From Schoenoplectus triqueter (lineage: Eukaryota > Streptophyta > Magnoliopsida > Poales > Cyperaceae): DNA of 31,705 nucleotides. The position numbers and the translations under genes were made by a program. Where the stretch lies: contig CAXKVV010000892.1 in assembly GCA_964058805.1 (NCBI GenBank), forward strand, positions 1 to 31,705, read 5' to 3'. The notes below the pieces were generated by a model. It did not search any database. It was not told where the DNA came from and saw nothing but the letters and a program-made list of their open reading frames with translations. Shown piece after piece: positions 22,178-31,041 of this stretch. How positions within the stretch are numbered: position 1 is the first letter of the stretch; each line of letters begins with the position of its first letter.

Positions 22178-23545
22178 GCGCGCACACACACTCTCTCTCT
22201 CCATATATATAATTTAATCAATTTTTTCTATATAGGTTAAAGCATTTGTCACTACTAAAATAAGTTTTCCATTGACAATTCAAAAATTGATATACAAGCA
22301 ATTCTCAAAATTAGATCAAAGTAAAAACAATCATCGAATTTACACCATAATCCAAATTAAACCCACATCAAGTATCAATTATATGCTCTAAATTCTAAAG
22401 GTGGAGTGAGTTTAGCCTTCCATGAGGCAATCCATAATAGGAGAAAGAAAATAAAAGAGAAAAAAAGAAAAAAAAAGGAGAAAGAAAAAAGGAGAAATAA
22501 AACCGGAGATGAAAGATGTGAAGCCGTCTTAAATCTAGAATGCCTCCTCGCTTTTCATTTTTTCTTCTCTTTTATATGTCTCTAAGTAGTTCTCTCTCAA
22601 AGAGAGTGTTCCAAAATCTCTATCAGTTCAAACGAATCTAAAATCACTGAAAAACTCCAAGTGAAACTGCGAGAAAGTGAGAAAAATTGTCAAGGGGCGC
22701 GCAATAATATAGTAAATTTCGGACCGAAAAGAGGTCGAGAAAAAAATCAAAGGGACACGAGGTTTTATGACAAATTTAGAATGGAAAAGTGGTTGAAAAA
22801 AAATCTCGCAGCTTCATAATGCACCTTCTTTTTTGGACCGAATTTAGACTGAAAAAATATCGATACTGTGCCTTGTCTCTAATTTATCCGTTCTTATTCC
22901 GATTCGCTTTTGACTCATTCCATTTATTCACTGCTACATCGAACATCAAACTTTTTGGAACAACTTTATTTTAAACCCAAAATTAAAGCAAAATTAAAAA
23001 TATTTTTGGCTCTAATTGTTTTTAATTCAACCCTATAAAAAAATCTAAATAAACTATGTCAATTTGACACTTATCAAGCAGTGTGATACGGTGTTGTATA
23101 TTACCAAATATAGCATAATTCCTATCTTTTTGTAAATTATAAGTTATTATGTAATATGTATATATATTATACACACTCAAACACTTTCGTTCAATATGTT
23201 TGTTGTTCTTGTTATTCAGTCTTTTTTAACATTGAAAGAGAATAAAAGAAAAATAAATCAATATGTTCAATACGATTTTTTATTAATCACAGAAAATTGA
23301 GAATAAGGACATCAATCCTTTGATCTTTTGTATATAAAATATTAAAATATTTAATTTGTATTTTATATGCGGTCATGATATTCTTCTACAAATTAAATAC
23401 TTTATATATATTCTCAATATAATTTTTGTATCTATTTTTTGTTAAATTATAAGCAAAAATAATTGTTTCCTAAGATTTACTTTATTATATTTAGAAGAAT
23501 ATTAATTTTATTTGTTATGGAATAGATTCAACATAGTAATGATCA

Positions 23546-23548
<3 letters not shown>
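22178..23548. other. AT-rich intergenic DNA, no gene seen
   Basis: It begins with CG, CA and CT dinucleotide runs (22178-22202). A purine-rich block (AAAGAGAAAAAA-like) spans about 22440-22500. No coding frame or element end is recognisable in the rest. Confidence 0.45.

Positions 23549-23585
<37 letters not shown>
23549..23585. repeat. (TA)n microsatellite
   Basis: About 18 TA units. Confidence 0.9.
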
Positions 23586-23587
<2 letters not shown>

Positions 23588-23808
23588 CATTATACAAACA
23601 GACGCAATTTAGAATTAAAATTTCTTGGTTCAATTATTAATGTTCATAGACATGAAATATAACTATTTAATTTGATCCGAAAAATAACTATTTAACTAGT
23701 ATAGTTTAATATATTAAATGATAAAACTATATATGATGTTGAATTTATAATTATATTTCTTGATATAAATGTAGGAAGCAATAATAATAATAATATTTTA
23801 CTACATAT

Positions 23809-24744
23809 CAAGGTAGTCAGAGGCAAAAACCGCAGTCAAGGCGCAAATGGTTGAAATCGTCTGAGACACAAAGCACACAAAAACGCGCGCGCCTAAGTAA
23901 TTTGAGGCGCAAAATTATATTTGATTTAATTGATATAATGAAATACTTTATAAAAACAAAATTGATATAGAAATACATTATCATTAACTTTATTTTTTAT
24001 TTTTAAATAATATATAATATCTTAGAATACAAAAACATAAATAAAATACTTGAATTTCATTTCAAATAAAATAAAAATATGCAATTAAAATTTGCATTGT
24101 AATTTAATATTCTAAATATTTAATATCGAAACCTCAATATAACATAACTAAACTTCGATTATGTTTCATTATAACTGTTATAAAATATAAATATACAAAA
24201 TAACAGTAAAATATATACACATATATAATATTACTCATCAGCTCATCAAATTTCTAAATAAAGTAAAATTAGTTTATTTACATATATAATGATAGATTTG
24301 ATTATTAATTTATTATTTAACTTTTATTTTTACATGGTATATTATGGTAGTTCAGGAACTTTTAATCCAAAATGGTACATAATTTTTATAACAAGATAGG
24401 ATAGAATTTTTAATATTATTTCTTTTTATTTTTTATATTTCTTTATTTTGTTGTCATCTCTATTAGCATTTCATCAAAATTATATTTTGAAAGCATATAA
24501 AATTTTAAATCAAAAAGCCTAAATATTTTAAAGTCAAATTAAATTTAAATATTATAATAAATTAAATTTGGATGTAAAAAAATTCATCAGGCGTGCGCCT
24601 CTTTGCGTCTCTCATTTTTTGCGCCTCACCAAAAAGCGCGCGCTTTTATAACTGTGTCCGCCTCTTAACTCAAAAAAATGAAGATTACTTTTGCGCCTCG
24701 CCTTTACGCTTAAACGAGCATTTTTTACGTCTCTGACTACACTG
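23809..24744. mobile_element. Non-autonomous hAT relic with perfect 8-bp target duplication
   Basis: CTACATAT occurs directly on both sides (23801-23808 and 24745-24752). The element starts CAAGGTAGTCAGAGGC and ends, read inverted, CAGTGTAGTCAGAGACG, giving hAT-like termini. Subterminal regions on both sides are rich in GCGCC/GGCGC and GAGGCGCAAAA-type words in inverted arrangement, while the middle is very AT-rich. No transposase-like frame is visible. The 936-bp size, 8-bp duplication and termini together support hAT. Confidence 0.78.
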
Positions 24745-24752
24745 CTACATAT

Positions 24753-25239
24753 TACATATTATGTTATCACAAGTTAAGTTCTATGGTAAAGAATTTTTAA
24801 TATTTTATTTTATGATACATCATATCTCATTAGGCTTTAATAATAAGAATAATGTGTCAACAACAACAACAACAATAATAAAATCTTTAATCCAAATAGT
24901 AAGAAAAAAACATATTTAAAAGATAATTAAAAATTTCCTTATATGAAAGTATATATAATTAAATTTTTTTTTGCACGAAAATTGAGTGTGTAAATGAAGG
25001 GGAAGAGAGGGGATGAAAGGACCACAAAATTTTTTTGTTAAACAATTTGTTTCAATTTTTTTCAAAAGAAGAGAAATTTATTTGAACTGAACTTTTTATA
25101 TGGTATGTTGTTTAGTCCGGTAGACTATTAAACTCTTAGATTGATCAATATGAGATGTTAATCAAGTCTCAATTCCGTCACTTAAATTTAATCCATTGTT
25201 TTTAGTTCTCTAACATCGAAAGTTTTCAGCATCAGTAAT
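24753..25239. other. AT-rich spacer with a possible LINE 3'-end relic
   Basis: CAACAACAACAACAATAATA followed by AAATCTTTAATCCAAAT (about 24860-24897) resembles the reverse complement of the (TTG)n tail and preceding ATTAAAGG block of the RTE element at 28843-30268. The rest shows nothing recognisable. Confidence 0.3.
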
Positions 25240-25674
25240 TAGGGCTGTCAATGAAAATCATTTGGTTGTTTACCCGATCTATGTCATATCAGATAAAATG
25301 AATATGGGTAAGGATTTATTTTTATTAAGCTATCAGGTATATGTATAGGTAAGAAAAAAATATTTACTTATCGGGTAAGGATACGGATAAGAGCTATTTC
25401 GTAACCGTTATCTATACCATGAAGTATAGATAATGAGTATAGATAATTATAATATAATATTTTTATTGCTAATTACGTTACATTTTTTTTCATTTTGAAA
25501 GTTATTTGGCTGTTTATCAATCTGTATCATACCCGATAAAACAAATATGAGTAATATTTTATTTTTGTTCAGTCATCAAGCATGAATATAAATAAAAAAA
25601 TATTACATTAAATTATCAGATATAGATATGAATAAGAGCTATACCGTACCCTACCGTACCTATTGACAATCCTA
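25240..25674. mobile_element. Small non-autonomous hAT-like element with internal duplication
   Basis: The left end TAGGGCTGTCAATG and right end, read inverted, TAGGATTGTCAATAGG are typical hAT-type inverted repeats. The interior is a diverged direct duplication: 25261-25415 and about 25505-25660 both go through GGTTGTTTA/GGCTGTTTA, ATATCAGATAAAATGAATAT / ATACCCGATAAAACAAATAT and AATAAGAGCTAT/GATAAGAGCTAT. I could not find a matching 8-bp flanking duplication, so age or boundary error is possible. Confidence 0.65.
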
Positions 25675-25712
25675 ATTGCAGAAGTACATTGATCATTTAT
25701 ATAGAAAATAAG

Positions 25713-26946
25713 GAAAATTAATTTTTTACCACTACAAAATTCATAATTAGGAAATTACCACTATAAAATTTCAAATAAGAAAGTTACCACTACAAATTTC
25801 ATTTATTCTCAAAATTACCACTAAACTTATTTAATCATAATTAAAAAATCAGAAAATTTTTAAATATAAAAAAATACCCCTTAATTTCTTTTCTCAAAAC
25901 CCAATCGATCAACAGATCGATTCCCTTCCTCCCCTTTGTTGATGAAGAGGAGCCCTATTTGTGATTTTCCTCTTTGCTTCTTCGTTGACAAAGAGAAGGG
26001 TTGCTGCCATTTCATACCGATTGGAACCATCACCACTAGGATTACCGAACCTAGCGATTTTGCTCCATACCTTTGTCTTTCATAGCCCCAACATAGAGGA
26101 GATAAATGTTGCCGATGCATAATATTTTCTGTGATTCTTGCTCTGATTTTAGAAGGTTATCTTTGCATCTTGTGCTGCTCAATTAGAAAGAACTAGGCGT
26201 ATTAAGTCAATCAATTCTACTTGACTTCATTGACGAATATGAATTTGTCAGAATAGAGAACCCTCACTCCATACAATCAATTAATGTTTCTGAGGAAATC
26301 AGTAGTAACTAATGCTCAATTTGGTGTTACAGCTTGAGCAATACTGCCTTGTAAAATGATGGATAACGAATCTTTTATAATAAATTTTTAGTCGGAACCA
26401 TGATAAAAGCATGGTACTGGTAAAAGCATTGTCAAGATTTTTTTTTTTCGCTGCGACATCTGCATTGTCATGTTTGACTTTAGTGACAAGATAATCTCTC
26501 ACATTGCAAGTTTAGTGTTTTCCTCTATTTGTTTCATTTTTACTTGATTGATGAGGATAAGCATCAGAAACAAAGAAATGCCAGCAGAAATTACAGCTCT
26601 TCTCAATTGGTAATTAATCTTTGTCGATGAAGCATCAGAAATCACAACAAAAATGTTAGCAACGCTTCTTAGATCGCTTGGTTTTTTTCCCTCAGAAATC
26701 ACAGATCCCTCTTCGTCGACGAAGGGGAGGAAGGGAATCAATCTGTTGATCGATTGGGTTCTAGGAAAATAAATTAGGGGTATTTTTGGTATTTAGAAAA
26801 TTTCTGATTTTTTAATTATGATTAAGTAAGCTTAGTGATAATTTTAAGAATAAATAAAATTTGTGGTGGCAATTTTTTAATTAAAACTTTATAGTTGCAA
26901 TTTTTAAAATTCTAAGTTTTATAGTGGCAAAAAAATAATTTCCCCT
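25713..26946. mobile_element. Element with ~240-bp terminal inverted repeats (MULE-like)
   Basis: The left arm (25713 to about 25951) and right arm (about 26706-26946) are inverted copies: CCCAATCGATCAACAGAT against ATCTGTTGATCGATTGGG, and GGGAAGGAGGGGA-type stretches also pair. Flanks AGAAAATAAG (25703-25712) and AAAAAATAAG (26947-26956) match at 9 of 10 positions, giving a Mutator-like 9-10 bp target duplication. The 750-bp middle is not inverted and contains short frames on the minus strand that I do not recognise. It could be filler captured from elsewhere. No transposase is visible. Confidence 0.7.
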
Positions 26947-26956
26947 AAAAAATAAG

Positions 26957-27432
26957 TCACGAGAGATCACAAAAGCATTCACAAGTCATGGAAGCGTGGT
27001 ATTTAAATTCGGAATTTTACGAACCCCAATAGGTCCATTAATTTGTCATATCTACATTACACAGCAAACTTAACGACAGAAATATCAAATACGAACAATG
27101 CAAAGACATGGCAAAAAAAGGAAAAAGAGGAGGCAGGAGAAATTAATGAGGCCCAAAATTGTTTCTTTTTTAAAGTTTTACGCTAGGCCTCTCTCTTAGT
27201 ATCACGGGCTTTGCTGAGAATTATTGAAAAACCTTGAGCTGATGTGCTCGGTTCGTGTTTCGCTTTCAGCTAATTAATCCCATCACAGCTTTTCTTACTT
27301 CCTCAGCTTCCTCAGCTTCCTTTGATTCCATTTCATCACCTCCTTTTCCAATAATACCAGAACCTATACCATAGATTCCTTCTTCTTTCTTCCTACTAAG
27401 ACCGAGACCTAGTTCCTCTGAACTGCAGCAAG
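26957..27432. promoter_or_regulatory. Upstream region of the GPN3-like gene
   Basis: This contains a site II hexamer GGCCCA at 27150-27155 and CT/TTCC-rich leader-like sequence from about 27270 to the start codon at 27433. Both fit a housekeeping promoter. No TATA box is convincing. Confidence 0.4.
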
Positions 27433-28821
27433 ATGGGATACGTGCAACTTGTCATCGGTCCAGCGGGGAGTGGCAAGGTAATTTAATTCGCTTCTTTTGC
27501 CTTTTGGTTTGTTAGGTGGCAAATTTTTATGAAAGGTTGGTGTTCGAATTTAACCATTTCACGCACATTCCATCAACCCGTGAGGCAACGAATCGATTAA
27601 TCAATTGAGGATCATTATGATAAGAGAAATGGAAGTTGTCTGGGCACCTCGGAAGCACGTGGGGAGACTACTGGACCTAATTTGAAAATTCTCTCTAAAG
27701 TTTACGTGTTTGCATTTATGTCTCTTGTACATGAATCATGTTTGTTTGTACACAAGCTCTCAAAATCTGAAAAAGGGTTTAAAGCTTAAGAGCTTTGTTG
27801 TGTAATTCAAAACTGATATTAGGTACTTTTTAAATTATTATCTGTATATATTCATAACAGCCGTATGGTGCTATCCTTGAAGTTTTTGCGAAGTGCAAAA
27901 TTATGATATCTTTGTGGACTTCCTTTTGGGACAATAAATAACCCCTCTTAATGCTTACTTTCCTATTTAATTTGTTACAGTCAACATATTGCTCAAGTTT
28001 GTATGACCATTGTGTGACTACTCCGAGAAGAATTGATATAGTCAATCTTGACCCTGCTGCTGAAAAGTTTGACTACCCTGTGTCAATGGGTACTCTTTTG
28101 GTTTGACACAGTTTTACATTATAAGTTTATAACAACAAAAAAATATATTAGAGTACTGTAACAGGACCATGCCAGCATGAACAGCTTAAACAACCCAAAT
28201 TTTGTTTGCATTAAGGTCGCTGTGATCTATATGCCGAGCCATGTTATGTACCAGCTCTTGATATTGTACTTGCCAAGCTATTTCCGTGGACTTGAGAGGA
28301 ACCTGCCATTTTTCCCTTCGGCTCATGCAAATGTTGCCACTTAGTTGAGGTTCTGGTTCTGGAAGGTGTTATATGATACTCTAATTTGGTGCAGATATAA
28401 GAGAATTGATATGTTTGGATGATGCCATGGAAGAACTTGGATTGGGACCAAATGGTGGCCTTATTTATTGCATGGAGTATCCTAACACACAAGATTATAT
28501 TTCTTTCTCCAATGTTTGCCTTGTTTTTCTTATTTTATGTTAACCCTTGTGCTGTTAACTATATTACATCTGTTTATTTTGGTTCCTTAACAATTATAAA
28601 GACACCTAGAAGAAAATTTGGATGATTGGCTGGAAGAAGAGCTTCAGAATTATTTAGATGATGACTATCTTGTCTTTGATTGCCCTGGTAAATGTTTTAC
28701 TTTGGTTATCATTATACTAAAATTTCAAGTGTTCCTTTTCTGAATATAATTTTGACTAAGAAAGCCAGTTAATTATATTTCAAAATTGTACTGTGTTTCT
28801 TAACTGATAAGTTTGTTCTTA

Positions 28822-28842
28822 TTATTTATCAGGTCAGATAGA
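28822..28842 (+). repeat. Left target-site duplication of LINE copy 2, with a duplicated splice acceptor
   Basis: The 21-bp sequence from TTATTTATCAG to GTCAGATAGA is repeated exactly at 30269-30289. It contains the intron end ATCAG and the first ten exon bases. The AG at 28831-28832 is therefore a second acceptor for exon 5. Splicing here would read into the LINE and meet TAA at 28904-28906. Confidence 0.85.
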
Positions 28843-28910
28843 TAATAAGATAGGATTACATCAAGGAATATCTTCTAGTCCCAACAAAGTACGTTACCCT
28901 TATTAAGGAT

Positions 28911-29744
28911 ATGCACATAAATGTTGTGACTTGTGTCAGAGCATGTGACGGCAAGTCCGATACATTTCCTATTAAGATAAGATTACATCAAGGGTCAACA
29001 TTGAGTCCATATATTTTCACCTTAGTGATGGATGAAATCACAAAGGATATACAAGAAGATATTCCTTGGTGTATGCTCTTTGCTGATGATGTGGTGCTGA
29101 TTGACGAGAGCAGAATTGAAATCAATCATAAACTAGAGTTGTGGAGACAAACTTTAGAATCGAAAGGTTTTAGACTTAGTAGGACAAAAACTGAATATAT
29201 GAGGTGTCAGTTCAGCGGGGAAAACTTAGATGACGGAGATGTTAGTTTGGATGGACGAGTAGTACCCATGAATGACACATTTCGGTATTTGGGATCGATG
29301 TTGCAGAGTGAAGGAGAGATCGATGAAGATGTGAGTCATAGAATAAGAGCTGGATGGGTAAAATGGAGACAAGCATATGGTGTTCTTTGTGACAAGAAGG
29401 TCCCAAACAAACTAAAAGGCAAGTTCTACAGGACGGTGATTAGACCCACGATGTTGTATGGCGCAGAATGTTGGGCTACAAAATGACAACACATCCAGAA
29501 GATGAGTGTAGCTGAAATGCGGATGTTGCGTTGGATATGTGGCCACACAAGGAAAGATCGAATCAGAAATGATGATATTAGGGACAAACTTGAGGTAGCA
29601 CCAATTCAAGAGAAGCTAGTCCAACATCGTTTGCGTTGGTTTGGTCATATCCAACGAAGGCCTCCTGAAGCATCAGTACGCAGCGGTATTTTAAGTCGTC
29701 CTGAAAATACAAGAAGAGGAAGAGGTCGACCGAGACTGACATGA
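28911..29744 (+). pseudogene. LINE copy 2: reverse transcriptase C-terminal part
   Basis: The frame begins inside the RT at [15 protein letters not shown] and goes through [16 protein letters not shown], the catalytic block [10 protein letters not shown] (both Asp present), [22 protein letters not shown] and the thumb and C-terminal words [28 protein letters not shown] and LRWFGHIQRRPPEA. TGA at 29484-29486 interrupts it after ECWATK. A second frame-matching piece (29502-29744) ends at TGA where the family has Trp (RPRLTW). Sequence related to the C-terminal end (KELALDRSAWK) continues to a stop near 29844. The endonuclease and fingers are absent through 5' truncation. Confidence 0.85.
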
Positions 29745-30047
29745 GAGGAAACAATAAAAAGAGATTTGAAGGAATGGAATATACCCAAAGAGCTTGCTTT
29801 GGATAGGAGTGCGTGGAAGATAGCGATTCATGTACCTGAACCATGATTTAGGAGTTAGAGTCTAATAGTAGAGTTATAGACTTTATATTCTTAGATTTTT
29901 TTTTTCAGGATTTTATGATTTAGAATTTAGAAATAGATTTTAGAAATAGAGGTTTAGATAGAATTTTAGGATTTAGAATTTAGAATTAGGTTTTTAAAAT
30001 AGAATTTTAGAATTGAGAAATAGATTTTATAATAGAGGTTTATTGTA

Positions 30048-30137
30048 CTATTATTATTATTATTATTATTATTATTGCTACTATTATTAGCATATTATCA
30101 TTATCATCTTTATTTATATATTATTATTATTATTATT
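30048..30137 (+). repeat. (TTA)n microsatellites in the LINE copy 2 3' region
   Basis: Two ATT/TTA runs, 30048-30076 and 30119-30137, with degenerate TTA/TCA units between. They lie in the LINE's 3' untranslated part. Confidence 0.8.
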
Positions 30138-30268
30138 TTTTTCTTCCATCATATTCATTATTATCACTGATATTTGAGATCTTTGATCTTATGTTTTCCG
30201 ATTGGGTTTCATTTCTAGCCTACCCCAATTTATTTGAGATTAAAGGCTTTGTTGTTGTTGTTGTTGTT

Positions 30269-30289
30269 TTATTTATCAGGTCAGATAGA
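30269..30289 (+). repeat. Right target-site duplication of LINE copy 2, carrying the working exon 5 acceptor
   Basis: This is an exact 21-bp repeat of 28822-28842. The acceptor AG is at 30278-30279, and exon 5 begins at 30280. The T-rich (TTG)n LINE tail now lies where the polypyrimidine tract of intron 4 would be. Confidence 0.85.
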
Positions 30290-30642
30290 GCTCTTCACAC
30301 ATACCATTCCTGAAGAACTTTGTTGAACATCTTCAACGCAGGAATTTCTCTGTCTGTGCAGTTGACCTACTCGATTCACAAGTTTGTGCATGCTCATTGA
30401 ATAGAAAGGGAGGGTGAAAGGCTATTTTTGTACCAATTTGCAAATTTTGTTTGGTTGTAAACGTGTATAATATTTTGTAGTTTGTGACTGATGTAACAAA
30501 ATACATCAGTGGTTGCATGGCGTGCCTTTCAGCCATGGTTCAGCTTGAACTGCCACACGTAAACATCCTTTGAAAGATGGACCTTGTGCCTAACAAAAAA
30601 GAAGTTGAAGAGTAAGACTTGTCATATATATATATATATATA

Positions 30643-31041
30643 GTTGGGCTATGGTGCTATGCATAGCACAGATTGACTCTATGTTATGGACTAGTTTTTT
30701 GTTCTCAAAGTCTAAATGGTCTATCCGAACTATTCAAAATATTTTTCATATGAATATCTAATTGGGGATCAAATTTTATATTTTTTAGATTTTTTTACTA
30801 TTTTTTTAGATAGCTAAAAAATCAATCATTTTAGATGACTCATAATAATTAAATCAAATAATTTTTTAACTATTTAAAAAAATAGTAAAAAAATTTTAAA
30901 AAATATAAAATTTAGTCCCCAACTAGATATTCATATGGAAAATATTTTGAGCGGTTTAGATTGATCATTTAGACTTTGAGAACGAAGAACCGGCTCATGA
31001 CACAAAGTCGATCCGTACTATACATAACACCATAGCCCAAC
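30643..31041. repeat. Hairpin element in GPN3 intron 6
   Basis: The left end GTTGGGCTATGGTGCTATGC pairs with the right end ATAACACCATAGCCCAAC. Arms continue through TCAAAGTCTAAATGG / CATTTAGACTTTGA and ATCAAATTTTATATTTTTT / AAAATATAAAATTTAG to a loop near 30845. (TA)n lies directly to its left and (CT)n to its right. It is the same family as 21799-22177. It makes up about four-fifths of the 511-nt intron. Confidence 0.75.

Larger units (their letters stand above)
28843..30268 (+). mobile_element. RTE-type LINE, copy 2, 5'-truncated, in GPN3
   Basis: The copy holds the C-terminal part of the reverse transcriptase and the region after it, a 3' untranslated region with TTTAGAAATAGA-like repeats and (TTA)n, and the 3' end CCTACCCCAATTTATTTGAG followed by ATTAAAGGCTTTG and (TTG)n. 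The (TTG)n end, in place of poly(A), is characteristic of plant RTE elements. Perfect 21-bp target duplications flank it. The segment around 28885-29070 is about nine-tenths identical by eye to the complement of 13565-13745, so copies 1 and 2 belong to one family. Two in-frame TGA codons (29484-29486, 29742-29744) show it is dead. Confidence 0.88.

Noticed and set aside
20495..22202. CRISPR-like or satellite-like array
   Set aside because: The units are different hairpin families separated by microsatellites, in a plant genome; there are no identical short repeats with unique spacers.
23801..24752. GCGCC-rich ends as a CpG-island promoter
   Set aside because: The GC-rich words are inverted copies at the two ends of an element with an exact 8-bp target duplication, so a transposon explains them.
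26299..26741. Two adjacent minus-strand frames within the long-TIR element
   Set aside because: No recognised motif, low complexity and no splice-bounded structure; kept only as possible captured sequence in the findings.
28602..28612. Alternative acceptor CTAG ending at 28609 for GPN3 exon 4
   Set aside because: It shifts the frame and meets a stop within six codons; the AAAG acceptor ending at 28601 restores the conserved MEHLEENLDDW block.
28419..28625. Open frame continuing through GPN3 exon 3 into intron 3
   Set aside because: Retention of the 125-nt intron keeps a frame open, but the hydrophobic residues are not GPN3-like and the donor GTATCC plus the phase of exon 4 fit splicing.
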